Assembly: GCA_002786025.1 (NCBI GenBank)
Contig: NHNW01000067.1
Span: forward strand, 62,001-126,000
DNA length: 64,000 bases
From: Zasmidium citrigriseum
Taxonomy: Eukaryota > Ascomycota > Dothideomycetes > Mycosphaerellales > Mycosphaerellaceae
Reading direction: 5' to 3'
The notes under the pieces were generated by a model that searched no databases, was not told the origin of the DNA, and saw only the letters and a program-made list of their open reading frames with translations. Below are positions 19,897 through 30,430 of this stretch, one piece after another; the first letter of the stretch is position 1; each line of letters starts with the position of its first letter. The position numbers and the translations under genes were made by a program.

Positions 19897-22107
19897 TCAC
19901 TTGACGGCAAATTTTCTTGAATTCGGAAATCTGGGCATGGTCGTCCTCCACGTCCGCTTCAAATCGGCGCTCGCACTGAGAAGACAGACCTGAGGGGCCA
20001 GAGGAGATTTGAATGCCAATTTGCGAATTAGCAATGGCGCTCGTGCAGTGTGCCGCGGCTGATTTTCGGACGGGACTGGGCGTTTATCATGTCCCGCTTC
20101 CATTGGGAGAGTATCCAGTTTGGAGGATGATTTTTGAGGTATCGCTGAAGCATCTTCGACGTTGCTTTCGATTATACATTTCGAAATCGGTGGGTCGTCA
20201 ACACTGCTGGGAAGCGGTACGCCGCCAACACTCGATGTTGAAGAAGATCGGCTTCTGAGGGCAGAGATCGATACATCTCCGAGATCCTCACCAGATGAGG
20301 CAGTATCAGTGTCGCTACTCCCGACGCTGCTATTAGCAGTGCTGGTAGTGATCGAATTGCCGCTGTTAGACGAGGAAATGGTGGCTCCCGTTGATGAGGC
20401 AGACGAAGAGCCCCCGTTCTCAGGCGAGTCCGGACTACTGGATGGGGCTTTAATATATGCCAAGGGATCAAAGCGAGTAGCCACGGATCTATGCTTGACA
20501 GTTCTCTTGTGACCCTTCAGGACCAACAAGCTTCGAAAGTCTAAGTCGCACTCATCGCAATGGAGTTTTGCTGCTTCGCTGGCGGCGTCGATGACGACGA
20601 CCCTTCCACGGCTCTGCAGGTCTTCATTTGCGTCATTCCGTTGACCGTCTCGTTTATGCCTCCCGAACCTCGACTCCCAAGCAAAGAGCATGTCATGTCC
20701 ATCACAGTAGCAATGTCCCTTTTCTCGCTGATGAGCATCCCGCTCTTGGTCACTGCCAAAAAGCAGCAGACAAGTCGGACAAAAGATATGTCTTGCATTC
20801 ATGTGAGCCTTGGCACAGTCCGGACTTCCAAACTTGAGACCGCAGATGGGACATATGCTTGTCTTAGTGGGCTCTCGCTCTCGTCGCGGGATCGGAGTAT
20901 CCGCAGTCCAGCAATGATGTGTCCGAAGACTTTGCTTGCTGAGAAGGAGCTGATGGCATTCAAGACAGGCCACGTGTTGGGAAGCGATGTGCTCTTGTAC
21001 AGTCTTCTGACGAGGTCTCCGAAATTTGCAATCGCAAATCGTACATACGGATTGAGCAGCGGCATGGATGCCGTCTTGATGTCCAGCAAGATGCTGATGC
21101 TGCTCCAGACATTGTTTGTCTCGAACTCTCAGTCCACAGCTACAAGTCCAAGCATGAGGATTCGAGAGACGGATAATGCCACCAAGGAATGGTACAGGCT
21201 TGCACTGGTGATGACCAGTGTCTTCTTGATGAGATGTAAGTTCTGCCTCATCTTCGAATGTTTTGAGACAGGAGCATACAGCCATGTGGCCTGTGGTGGT
21301 CAAATGATTCAGGAGGTAGTCGAAGGCTGCGAATTGAGCGCCGCAGATTTGACATTGTAGATGAGCACAGTTTGTCGCTTTGGGAGATGCTGGCTGCCGT
21401 GCGTGGGTGGATTCTGCGCTGTTTTGGCAAGCAGATGTTGTTTCTTGCTGAGTAGATCCAGACTCCTCCCTCTTGTGCGAGTGGCAGGGCGGTCCAGATC
21501 TCGACAGCGGTGCGAGGGGGTTCATCGTTCGGGAGAGCAGTGCCGGCTCATCGCTGGCGGTCGGGATTGAGATCGTACGACTGGAGATGTGAGATGCATC
21601 GGGAGTAAGGGGGGCTGGCTGGTCATGAATTGGAACACCTCCGTCACTATCCGCATCTTCGCTCATATCATCCAAATCACCGACACAAGTGATGGATGTC
21701 GCTCTTGAGCTCCCTCCGCGCGAAAGATCGAACTCTCCAGTCGACATCCCATATCCAGCATGACATCCATGCTCAGGTCCTTCAAAATGCTCCTCAAAGC
21801 TCTCCTTCGTCTCAAAAACCAAATCACACTCCCCACAATAACAATGCCCCTCCTCAATCTGATGCCTCTTCTTCTCCTTTCGTGAGGTGGTCAGCAAAAG
21901 GCATCCCACGGGACAAAAATGGATAATGTTCATGTGTATTTTCACACCTTCTGGGTCCTGGCATAGTGCCCTGCAAAGAGGACAGTAGTGACTCGGGTTG
22001 CCGCAGCCGGTGGTGCGTTGGTGTTGATCCAGGTAGTGCTGGTTAACGAAGAGGGTCTTGCAGTGGCTGCAGGTGACGAAGTTGGCTTTCTGGATAGCTT
22101 GAGGCAT
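19897..22107 (-). CDS. Multi C2H2 zinc-finger protein, tandem paralogue
   Basis: Single-exon protein of 736 aa starting MPQAIQKANFVTCSHCKTLF. About ten C2H2-like fingers occur in two groups (residues about 10-110 and 240-550), including the same GHCYCDxHDMLF-type finger as the downstream gene. Between and after them are Ser-rich low-complexity segments (runs of SSS/STAS near residues 560-640). Only about 150 bp separate its stop from the start of the 563-aa gene on the same strand, which suggests local duplication and divergence. Probable nuclear nucleic-acid-binding protein; no specific function can be assigned. Confidence 0.8.
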   Translation of the reverse strand: MPQAIQKANFVTCSHCKTLFVNQHYLDQHQRTTGCGNPSHYCPLCRALCQDPEGVKIHMNIIHFCPVGCLLLTTSRKEKKRHQIEEGHCYCGECDLVFETKESFEEHFEGPEHGCHAGYGMSTGEFDLSRGGSSRATSITCVGDLDDMSEDADSDGGVPIHDQPAPLTPDASHISSRTISIPTASDEPALLSRTMNPLAPLSRSGPPCHSHKREESGSTQQETTSACQNSAESTHARQPASPKATNCAHLQCQICGAQFAAFDYLLNHLTTTGHMAVCSCLKTFEDEAELTSHQEDTGHHQCKPVPFLGGIIRLSNPHAWTCSCGLRVRDKQCLEQHQHLAGHQDGIHAAAQSVCTICDCKFRRPRQKTVQEHIASQHVACLECHQLLLSKQSLRTHHCWTADTPIPRREREPTKTSICPICGLKFGSPDCAKAHMNARHIFCPTCLLLFGSDQERDAHQREKGHCYCDGHDMLFAWESRFGRHKRDGQRNDANEDLQSRGRVVVIDAASEAAKLHCDECDLDFRSLLVLKGHKRTVKHRSVATRFDPLAYIKAPSSSPDSPENGGSSSASSTGATISSSNSGNSITTSTANSSVGSSDTDTASSGEDLGDVSISALRSRSSSTSSVGGVPLPSSVDDPPISKCIIESNVEDASAIPQKSSSKLDTLPMEAGHDKRPVPSENQPRHTARAPLLIRKLAFKSPLAPQVCLLSASADLKRTWRTTMPRFPNSRKFAVK

Positions 22108-23290
22108 GTTGGCCCTGTCTCTGGCCGGACTGGAGGGTGATTAGCGAGAATGCGGTTGCTGGTGGCCTCCTAGGCGATGTCTTCTTGAAAATCGGGGTCG
22201 TAATCGTCCAGATCGTCTCTGCGTTAGTAGAACACAGTTTTGAGTCGTGAAAGATAGTATTGTCGGCTCAAAAAAAACTTGCCCCGTGTGCAAAAATGGG
22301 CGGATCGAAGTAGTTGTGTATGGTGTAAAGACATGAGCAAGAGAGGAAAGCGACGGCGGTGACATATATTCGAGCCACCGTCCGTACGAAAAGTGTCAAT
22401 GTCGCCTGCGCAAAAAGGCTGCGCCTCAGAATCGTGCTCTTCGAGCCGTGGTATCGGGAGCTCGAGAAATCCTAGCTCGAAAGTGGTCAGCACATATCCT
22501 CAAGCCCAAACTGGCCACTTATTTCGAGTCTCCCACCAATAATTCGCAAAAGTCAGCAGCCGGGGATTGTCAAGTGTCAAATTTCGAGCTTTCCGATCGT
22601 CAATCACTGTCTGCTTATATCTCAGAGCCATCATGTAGGAGCATGGGTTGAATATTGACCGGACTAGTCTGCGCAGATGCTTGATCCCGGGGTGGACCCT
22701 CCCGAATTGGCATCCTACGAAGTTGCTCGATGGCGTATACATTCTCACCAGGCTGCGAAAGCGTCTCATTGGTGCAAGTCGAGGGCGGTGTCTCTTCTGA
22801 AGAATCTGGAGAATGCACATCGCTGGGGTCTTCCTTGACAAGTGCAGAGCCACCTCTTCTTATAGGTGCATTGCCCTCACGACTGTGAAGTCGTAGAGTT
22901 AATAGTGACTGGGTTCGGCACGCACTGCAAGAGACCAGATCGCCTGCAGGTAGGCCAGCAACATGTTTTTGTAAAGTCATTCCCACAGCACGAATTGGGC
23001 ACAAAGCCACGCGGCCTCTGATTGGCTCACGTTGAGAGACGGCCTTTTCCCTGGAGCAAAGCAACCCCAGGCATTGGCAACTCATATCGCAGAGCCACAT
23101 CAGTGAAGTGATTGAAGAGGCAAGAAACGAATCGACTGCCTTCGATCATCGAATGTGCAAGACATTTGGGTATAGTGGCGCACGTGACCGGCCAGAGCGT
23201 GCTGTGACGTCTGGGGATCGGAGGAGTATGGTCGAAAATGGGCGTCGAACAAGATGGACCAAGTCGGCGTACGCTGCATCGTATATTCAT
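22108..23290. other. Long intergenic region with one weak ORF
   Basis: Holds the promoter of the 736-aa C2H2 gene and the 3' flank of the glucosyltransferase. The only coding candidate is a minus-strand ORF at 22615-22980 (121 aa from MTLQKHVAGLPAGDLVSCSA). It has one CxxC pair and an acidic Ser/Pro-rich middle, and resembles no family I know. Confidence 0.3.
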
Positions 23291-24874
23291 TCAATCTTTC
23301 CTAGCCTTCCCATTCGCCGCGGTCATCGACGTCGCCGTCTCTTCACCACCAATCTCATGAACCTTCATATCAAGCCCGACCCAAAACTTCTTCCCTCTCC
23401 ACTCAACCCTCGTCCCGCCCCAAAAAGCCCAGAACCAGATCGGGAAAGCCAGAGTCTCGCGTCCCAACCACGCCAGCAACCACTCGCCAAAAGGACGTTT
23501 GCTGCCAGACTTCGGCGGTCGGGCGAAGAAAGGCGTGTCGTCGTCGACTTCTATTGACTGACCGGAGTGAAGCTTTTGGTAGAGCAGTCGGTCCATGAGG
23601 CACCAGATGGAAACGCTGAGGAGCCAGATGGCGATGAATGAGGACCAGGTTGGGGGAAGGCCGAGGGTGTTGTGGAAGAACGGTAGGGTGGAAATTGCGA
23701 AGGCGCCGTAGGCTGAGCAGAGAAAACTTTCGGTGCCAGGTTCGACCAGAGTTGCTAGTGTGACGGTGAACTTCCTCACTCTCAGCCAGCGCACTCTCCT
23801 GCTCCAATACTCGCCGATGCTCATGTTCGCCATGGGTTGGAATGCCAGGTCGCCGAAGCATAGTGCATGTTTGCCAAACTTCTCACCCTGCTTCTCGGCA
23901 GACGTCTCGTTCTTCCAGAGCAAGTCGCCAATGAGGTGGTCTTCGCAGATGTTCTCGCTGAAGTAGTCAATGCCGGCGTTGTTGGTCAGGCTGTTGAGGT
24001 GGCTTCTCCGGAACATGGTGCTCTTGCCGACGATGCAGGGTGCGATGAGGACTGTGTTGATGGCGGTGTAGAACTTGGGGTGTGCAGAGGACATGAAAAG
24101 TTCTTCGAAGCGCCCTCCACCGATGGAGAATGCGGTTCGCTCGGAACTGTGCTGGACTGTTGCACTGGCGGAGCTCGTCGTCCGGATCTGAGCATCTCCA
24201 TCCGCATGGCCGTTCAATAGCCCTTGCGACTCATCTGCAGTTGTTGATCCCACGATATCCACAACCAACGGCAGTTGATGTACCAGCTTGTACTTGGGCT
24301 GTGTCCCGTCTCCTCCCAGCTTGCTCACCATCCTCCCACAGACGCCCTTTGCAACCCAGACGTTGCAGTCAATGACCCATATGATATCACCAGAAGCCTC
24401 CCGGTATGCTCGGCTCATGTTGCGGATCTTGGGATTGGGGCCAAGCTGGTGATCTCCATTCTTCAACACCTCATCCTCCTCTTCCAGCAACAGCTGAGCA
24501 TCGTATCCCTCATAATCCTCCAACAATCTCTTGATCACCGGTATAGAAGGATCGTCTTTATCCGAAACGCAGAAGCGGATATGGAGCTTCTCTTTGGGAT
24601 AGTGCTGGAGGAAAGTGGAAGCCAGACAATCGTACAGTCTTGGCTCCAGACCTTTTACCGGCCGGATGATGGTGACATGAGGCGGATCTTGCATCCTTGC
24701 TCGCGGCTTCGGGCCAGAGTAATGTCTCCATATCTGCGAGAATCCAATACAGCACACCACGATTACCGTGCAATACCAGATCAGGCAGGCCACGGCAGCG
24801 ATGTATGCTACCTGGGAGACGGCATTGTCGGAGGGAGAGACGCCCGTCTCGGCGACGGGGCTGGTCGGTGGCAT
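23291..24874 (-). CDS. GCS1: Ceramide glucosyltransferase (GT21)
   Basis: Transfers glucose from UDP-glucose to ceramide to make glucosylceramide in the Golgi/ER membrane. The product is 527 aa from the ATG at 24874; an in-frame ATG at 24958 would add 28 residues. Seen in order: an N-terminal membrane helix (AYIAAVACLIWYCTVIVVC), the GT2-like start (VTIIRPVKGLEP), the D1 region (VSDKDDP), D2 (WVIDCNVWV), D3 (ENICEDHLIGDLLW) and the (Q/R)xxRW motif as RRVRW. C-terminal membrane helices follow. All catalytic signatures of the family are present. An insert of about 50 residues before D3 is usual in filamentous fungi. Its start lies about 220 bp from the divergent cut12-like gene. Glucosylceramide affects polar growth and defensin sensitivity in fungi. 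Confidence 0.92.
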   Translation of the reverse strand: MPPTSPVAETGVSPSDNAVSQVAYIAAVACLIWYCTVIVVCCIGFSQIWRHYSGPKPRARMQDPPHVTIIRPVKGLEPRLYDCLASTFLQHYPKEKLHIRFCVSDKDDPSIPVIKRLLEDYEGYDAQLLLEEEDEVLKNGDHQLGPNPKIRNMSRAYREASGDIIWVIDCNVWVAKGVCGRMVSKLGGDGTQPKYKLVHQLPLVVDIVGSTTADESQGLLNGHADGDAQIRTTSSASATVQHSSERTAFSIGGGRFEELFMSSAHPKFYTAINTVLIAPCIVGKSTMFRRSHLNSLTNNAGIDYFSENICEDHLIGDLLWKNETSAEKQGEKFGKHALCFGDLAFQPMANMSIGEYWSRRVRWLRVRKFTVTLATLVEPGTESFLCSAYGAFAISTLPFFHNTLGLPPTWSSFIAIWLLSVSIWCLMDRLLYQKLHSGQSIEVDDDTPFFARPPKSGSKRPFGEWLLAWLGRETLAFPIWFWAFWGGTRVEWRGKKFWVGLDMKVHEIGGEETATSMTAANGKARKD

Positions 24875-25098
24875 GCGCCAGGGATTAATCGATTGTAATG
24901 AGCAGAAAAGGTCATCGTCGAGGAAGTGTTGAAGATGGAAGTTGACTTTCGAAGTCACGTTTGTTCGCGTGACGGGGGCGAGCTTGCCGAACGCCGATTA
25001 CTCCACCCGCGCTTTGTTTACCTTTCGTCTCAAGCACCACTTTGCGATCAATATCCCACGCAACAACGACATTTCCTTTTCGGTGTTTTGGAGTTGAC

Positions 25099-27027
25099 AT
25101 GAGCAGCAACAACATGCAGTCCAGTCCGCCCACGCGTGCCTTTCCGCGCCCGGCATCGCTGTCCAATTCCGACTACTCACTGGATCTCGGCGCGCTGGAT
25201 CTGGAGACCATGTCCGATCTCGACGTGCCGCAGCCCAAGGTCGAGCGCGTCTTCTCCGAGGACATTGACGGACCAAGCGACTTTACTCAAAATATGGAGA
25301 TGTGGATGCGCGGAGGACCGACGAGCAAGGGCACGATGAGAGGGTCGAGGAGGATGCAGCGGCCGATTCGGGAAGAGAAGAATGAAGAGCAGCACCAGGA
25401 CCGACTTGCTGTACCTGAGGCAGAGGAAGAGGAACATACCGCCAGCCACCATACCCCCGATAACACACCACCAAAGACGTCCGCCCTCGACCAGACGATC
25501 AACGAGGACCACTTCAGTTCGGAATGGAACACCAATGGCTCCGAGTCGACACCCATTCCTCCCGTACATAAGCAGTTCCTACAGCCGACTGTCGAGGACT
25601 ACTACAGCGAGCTATCTCCAGCACATCGTGTGGCGAGTCAGTCCATGCGCGGTCGACAATTCAGCAGTCCTCATGCGAAGCAGTCATCAACGAAAGATGA
25701 AGCTTCGTCTCCTGGTCGCGCATCGAGTCCCACCCTGTCGCCAGTACGATCACCCATCATACAGCGCTCGGGGGATAATGACGAGGACTACCCTGACGAG
25801 GAGAAGCACGAATTGGAGAGACAGCTGAGCGCACTTTCAGCAAAATGCCAGCAGCTCGAACACCTCAATGACGCTCTCGGCCAGGCGCTTGACGAGGACC
25901 GACGCATTCGCAAGCAGGAAGCCGCAGATCATGAGGCCAGGCTGGTCGAGGCAGCACGACGGGAGCGGGACCTTGCTGAGATGAAAGAAGCTGCGTATCG
26001 ACACAACGATGGCTTTCGACGCGAGTTTGGGGAGTTGAAGGAGAAGCTTCGTGAGCAGGAGAAGCAGGCTGAAAATGACAAGATGGGAAATGAGAGTTCT
26101 GCACGGGATCTCAGAGCGGAAGTGCAGCGCCTTCAGAAACAAATGGAGCTGGAGAGGATGGAGCACAGCCAGCAAATCAGAGGACTGGAGCAGGACCTCG
26201 AACTTGCCCGGCGTGGAAGAGACAATGCTGAAGAGACTGCTCGAGTGCATCGTGAGGAGTTGGAGGAGCAGAATGAGGTACATGAAGAAGAGATGGCTCG
26301 GTTCAGGGAGGAATTGAAGAGTTCCCGGGACAGTGAGGCTGCCGTCACATCACTGGAGTCTCGTCTGAAAGATGCCAATGAACACATGTCCGCTCTCCGA
26401 ACCGCCAATGGCGAAGCGAATGAGACAATCCTCAACCTCCGCGAGAAGCTCTCAAAGGCCAAGCAAGGCCACGACGAAGAAACACAAGCCGCAGCAGCCG
26501 ATCGAACTCGCGCAGTGGAACTCGCCGCTAACCTCCAACGCCAACTCCACGACCTCAAACAACAACTCAAAGACGAGCAAACCGCTCACGAGACCGAAAT
26601 CGAGCAGCTCAAATGGAAGCACGCTCAAGCGCGAGAGACCTCCGAAGGTGAGCTCTCTGTCCTCCGCACCGAACTGGAAAGCAAGATCACCGAGCTCAAC
26701 GAAGCAATCCTCGAACGCGACGAAGCCAAAGACACTCTCCAGTCCCGCGAATCCAACGAAGCCGACCTGCAAGCCGAGATCGACGATATGAAGCTCGTCA
26801 ACGCTGAACTGGATGCTAGAATCACCGAGAAGATGCAGCGGCGGGAGAAGTACTGGCGGGAGAAACTCGAAGAAGCAGATCGAGAGAGGGCTCTGATGGC
26901 CAAAGCACTACTTCATCAGTGGGGGAGGGAAGAGGTGGGGATTGACAGTCCGCAGATGTATGCCTACAAATACCTCAAGAGGAGGAGTGTGGAGGTGTCG
27001 CCGAGCAAGACGAAAGCAGCCGCTTGA
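25099..27027 (+). CDS. cut12: Spindle pole body-associated protein, Cut12 type
   Basis: Single-exon protein of 642 aa starting MSSNNMQSS; an upstream in-frame ATG at 25042 lies in what looks like the 5' leader. The N-terminal third contains the Cut12 signature around FTQNMEMWMRGG (about residues 62-73), followed by an acidic, disordered stretch. From about residue 235 to 620 the protein is a long coiled coil (heptads such as ELERQLSALSAKCQQLE). Cut12 proteins anchor the spindle pole body and promote mitotic commitment through Polo kinase in fission yeast; that role is inferred by family. Its 3' end converges with LCL2, 74 bp away. Confidence 0.85.
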   Translation: MSSNNMQSSPPTRAFPRPASLSNSDYSLDLGALDLETMSDLDVPQPKVERVFSEDIDGPSDFTQNMEMWMRGGPTSKGTMRGSRRMQRPIREEKNEEQHQDRLAVPEAEEEEHTASHHTPDNTPPKTSALDQTINEDHFSSEWNTNGSESTPIPPVHKQFLQPTVEDYYSELSPAHRVASQSMRGRQFSSPHAKQSSTKDEASSPGRASSPTLSPVRSPIIQRSGDNDEDYPDEEKHELERQLSALSAKCQQLEHLNDALGQALDEDRRIRKQEAADHEARLVEAARRERDLAEMKEAAYRHNDGFRREFGELKEKLREQEKQAENDKMGNESSARDLRAEVQRLQKQMELERMEHSQQIRGLEQDLELARRGRDNAEETARVHREELEEQNEVHEEEMARFREELKSSRDSEAAVTSLESRLKDANEHMSALRTANGEANETILNLREKLSKAKQGHDEETQAAAADRTRAVELAANLQRQLHDLKQQLKDEQTAHETEIEQLKWKHAQARETSEGELSVLRTELESKITELNEAILERDEAKDTLQSRESNEADLQAEIDDMKLVNAELDARITEKMQRREKYWREKLEEADRERALMAKALLHQWGREEVGIDSPQMYAYKYLKRRSVEVSPSKTKAAA

Positions 27028-27101
27028 TTTCTATGTCGTAACGTCGTTATGAAATGCATGTCCTGTCATCCATATTCATACATCTCCCTCACTGCCTCTC
27101 T

Positions 27102-27525
27102 TTATAACAGTCCCTTCCTCGCCAACTCAATCTTCCTCGCCGCCTCCCCGGCTTTGAAACCCCCTTTGCTCACACACGCCATACTGCCCTCGCCCAATTC
27201 GATTTTATCCTCGACGGCGGGGAATGCGCAGGGGCAGTGGTGCGGGAAGTGGACGCATCTAACAACAACAATCAGCACATGCAACATGGGGAGGGGGCGG
27301 GGGATGGCGAGGCTTAAAGAGATGGTGGAGTACGCACGAGAGTGTATGTGGACACAAATACTTATCACATCTGGCGCCTTCATATTGTCCTTGATACCAC
27401 TCGCTGTCGGAGGGCATGTTTTGCGGTTCGGCTTGTTGGTGGTGTTGGTTGAACATGTTGCCGAAGTTGAAGAATTGCGCTGTTGTCATGCCCAACATCA
27501 TCAGGAATATCGTGAGGAGGTGCAT
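27102..27525 (-). CDS. LCL2: Long chronological lifespan protein 2 (LCL2)
   Basis: Small secretory-pathway protein of 114 aa, complement(27102..27258, 27338..27525), one 79-nt intron. It begins with a signal peptide ([16 protein letters not shown]) and then has the conserved [20 protein letters not shown] core, followed by the [17 protein letters not shown] and [22 protein letters not shown] blocks that define LCL2. The donor GTGCGT at 27337 was chosen because it alone joins SC to VHF in frame. In yeast LCL2 is linked to ER-associated degradation and chronological lifespan; the molecular activity is unknown. It shares a promoter of about 208 bp with NOP10. Confidence 0.93.
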
Positions 27526-27733
27526 TTTCGTGTTCGTGATTGTCGTTGTTTTGGTGCTTGGGATGGTTGGAGGGACAGCTGGTGATGTGATGTCGCTGCC
27601 AAGACATTCCGCCCGGTCGCACGCACGGGCCTCACACCTCCGAGATCTCCGCAATTTCCTTGTCGTTGCAACTTCACCTCCTTCTCCTTCCCACCACCAC
27701 CTACCAACCACTCGACGAGGAAGATCAGTCAAG

Positions 27734-28079
27734 ATGCATCTCATGTACACCCTCGACGCCGCGGGTCGCCGCCAATACACTCTTAAGAAAATCGCCGACG
27801 GCGAGGTCACGAAATCCGCGCACCCGGCGAGGTTTTCGCCGGATGATAAGTACTCGCGGTATGCTTCCCTCCCATACCAGACCTTAACTAGCGAGGGAGG
27901 GAAATTTGGGTGGTTTTACTGATTTGTATGGGGTATAGACACCGAGTGACGCTGAAGAAGCGATATGGATTGCTTTTGACGCAGCAGAGTAAGTCGCCCG
28001 AAGCTTTGTGAGGGATATGGGAAAGGGCGTGTGCTGACGGGGTGTTGTGGCAGAGGATCTGAAGGTTCTGGGACAGTAG
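27734..28079 (+). CDS. NOP10: H/ACA snoRNP subunit NOP10
   Basis: Core protein of box H/ACA ribonucleoproteins that guide rRNA and snRNA pseudouridylation in the nucleolus. Three exons, join(27734..27858, 27939..27988, 28054..28079), give 66 aa, the usual NOP10 size. The sequence begins [19 protein letters not shown] and continues through the invariant [20 protein letters not shown] and GLLLTQQ. Introns of 80 and 65 nt split codons, so no single frame shows the whole protein. It is transcribed divergently from LCL2. Confidence 0.95.
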
Positions 28080-28770
28080 ACCCGGGAGATGGATGATGAT
28101 GGAAGAGAAGATGGAGGAGGTTGCTTGATGGGTTAGCGTGGGAGTTGGGAGTTCTTTTGGCGTGGTGAAGAGATTGGTTTTGGTCGGGAATGGGACATGG
28201 AGGGATAAAAGCGATACTCGGGACTGAAAACGAGTCGCCCTCGTTCTCTGAAACTCTGGAGCATATGCAAGGCGACTCAAGCGTTCATATGGCCAGCTGT
28301 GGAATATTACGTCCCGCCTTCGATTCTCCCGATGCCTTTTCCTTCGAATTCCCGCCTCACCGTGCGACAATGATCATCTCCGCATTCTCTTTCCACCCCA
28401 AGCACGTGCGAATCGTGGAATCGTTACACGAAGAGGTGCATGTGACAGCACTGTGGAAAGTCAGCACGTGCGCATGTGGAAGGGGAAGTGAGAGCGAGTC
28501 TCACTCGTGTGAGTGCTGCCTATTTAAGTGGTTTTTTTCTTCGACATTTCGTCGTTCATCTCGACTGCTTGATCAACAACGTCCACTCAGCAAGCACTCG
28601 ATATCACAAACACCATTGACCGCACAGCAACCTCTCGACGACAACAGTTTTCATCAAGCAGCGCGGTCATCAAGCACACTACCGCCGAACACCTGCGTTC
28701 AAGCCACTCGTGAGCAACTTACAGCTGGATCTTGCGACCTTCCACGAGCTGACATTCGGATAGATCCGCC
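28080..28770. promoter_or_regulatory. Promoter region of the second F-box-like gene
   Basis: No independent gene. A TATA-like TATTTAAG near 28520 follows several CACGTG/CGTG-type elements, and a pyrimidine-rich stretch follows it. The plus-strand ORF running through it to 28873 overlaps the F-box-like gene in another frame and is probably chance. Confidence 0.4.
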
Positions 28771-29514
28771 ATGGAGAACTCGCCCCTCGCCAAGCTCTCG
28801 CCAGAGCTGCGCAATCGGATCTATGAACTTGCCATTCACGTCCCGGCTGAAGGCAAAACACGTCGAACGCTGATCGTCACGGCATGCCGCAGACCTATCG
28901 CGAGGGTATGCAGGCAGATGCGAGCGGAGTGTCTGCCGATGTGCTTCTTTAGAGTAGCTGGCGGCATCATCATCGAGCAGTCCGCATCTGACGAGCCCAG
29001 ATTCTATCAAGAAGATGCAGAATATCAGGAGCTGAACCAACACGGCGACGATGATGGAATTCACGAGCACTGCGTTGATGGGAATGGAGAAGGCAGAGGT
29101 GTGACCATTGAGGATGGAAATGACGAAGTTGCGAAGCATGGGTCCAGTCGTGAGAAAGTCGAGAACAACAAGGAGGCTAACGACGCTGTGGTCGAGAACA
29201 ACATCCAGCGCGCCGTCAATCGAATCCGGCTTCACCCAAAAGCCTGCTATGATGGTCTCCACTCCCTGTCCATCAGCATACACCTTGACCTTGAGAACAT
29301 GTCAGACAGGGAGGTGTGGGAAGTATGGAGATCCGACTTTGAGGATCTTGCAGACGTCCTCCTCAAGCTTGGTTTTAACGAACGGAAGTTGAGGATTGAC
29401 GTAGAGTTCTCGACCGAGCGCATTGGAGAAGAGATCGGATTCTACTCGTACTGGCAGGATGCTTTCAACGACATTGGCTTGTACCCCAACATTAGATCCA
29501 CCGACGAGATCTAA
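28771..29514 (+). CDS. F-box-like (2EXR-type) hypothetical protein
   Basis: Single-exon protein of 247 aa, MENSPLAKLSPELRNRIYELAI at the N-terminus, the same F-box-like helix as the protein at 16957. It then has a conserved IARVCRQMRAECLPMCF segment (the usual 'xxxCRQxRxExxxxF' second motif of these proteins), a charged disordered middle with His/Asp/Glu runs, and a C-terminal part with LHSLSISIHLDLENMSD. Function unknown. The two relatives are diverged, so they are family members rather than a recent duplicate. Confidence 0.8.
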   Translation: MENSPLAKLSPELRNRIYELAIHVPAEGKTRRTLIVTACRRPIARVCRQMRAECLPMCFFRVAGGIIIEQSASDEPRFYQEDAEYQELNQHGDDDGIHEHCVDGNGEGRGVTIEDGNDEVAKHGSSREKVENNKEANDAVVENNIQRAVNRIRLHPKACYDGLHSLSISIHLDLENMSDREVWEVWRSDFEDLADVLLKLGFNERKLRIDVEFSTERIGEEIGFYSYWQDAFNDIGLYPNIRSTDEI

Positions 29515-30430
29515 GACCTAGGGCGTCCGTTGACCAACCGGGAACGAACCTCATCTTTTCGACCTGGCTACGAAGGATGTCCTCCATTACATTCCAACAT
29601 GCAGACAAACGACAGGATAGCCCCCTCAAGGCCTAAACAGGATCTCAGTGCTTTCCATCAAAAGTAAGAGGCCTCGAACAACGGCTTGTCTGGTACTGAA
29701 CTAATCCTCCCACAGGTCAAATCTCATAAACCCAACCACATTTCAGTTCACTACAGCTCAGCTGAGCGGCACCCGACTCCTGGCCTCTCCCGGAGATCAA
29801 CTCATACCGTTGGAAATACCGTCAGTGGAGCAGTGGAGGATGGAGGAGGTAAAAGCTTTGAAAATCTTCAGTATACCTAATCAAAAAGTTTTGTTCTGCC
29901 TTTTACCAGACCTCATGCACGATTCTTGTTACAGACTCTGCGGCTGACGAAGACAGTTTTACTCTACGGACCTCGAGGAGCTCATCACACAACTTCTGAA
30001 TCACCCTTGGCCCTATTGTGACTTCCTCGCTTCCTTCGACCACGAGATATGCCTCGAAATGGGACACGGCGCTCTGTCATCCCAATTATTGGCGCTTGAA
30101 GGCCGCTACGCTGATTGGCGAACGCTCTGGAGCACACCCAGCGCCAGACCACTGTCCCTGGGCTCAGCGCGTCGTGCAAAAGAGATAGATGAGAGGGATG
30201 CATTCCATTCGGGGTCTCCGAGGTTGGACTTGAGCTTCTAAAGGCCATTACGGAGATAGGACATATCACCAGCCTAACCTCGTACAACTGCCCAACGGGA
30301 CCAAAGGGGTTAGCTTGTCCGAGTTAGAGTCGTTGCCATGTGAAGGATTGAAGAATATATCAAAGACCAGGAAGTCGACGAAGGCATTAATTGATTGCGA
30401 TTGCTAGCATCCAAGCCATCAAACATCACA
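29515..30430. other. Intergenic with possible exon remnant
   Basis: Mostly non-coding. From about 29963 to 30241 the plus strand reads as plausible protein (TDLEELITQLLNHPWPYCDF, then LEGRYADWRTLWSTP) preceded by an AG acceptor, but no start exon or family could be found. It may be a terminal exon or relic. The rest is the promoter of the SDR gene. Confidence 0.25.

Noticed and set aside
22615..23100. 161-codon minus-strand ORF
   Set aside because: Kept only as a weak mention: no domain, no clear start, and half of it is of unlikely composition.
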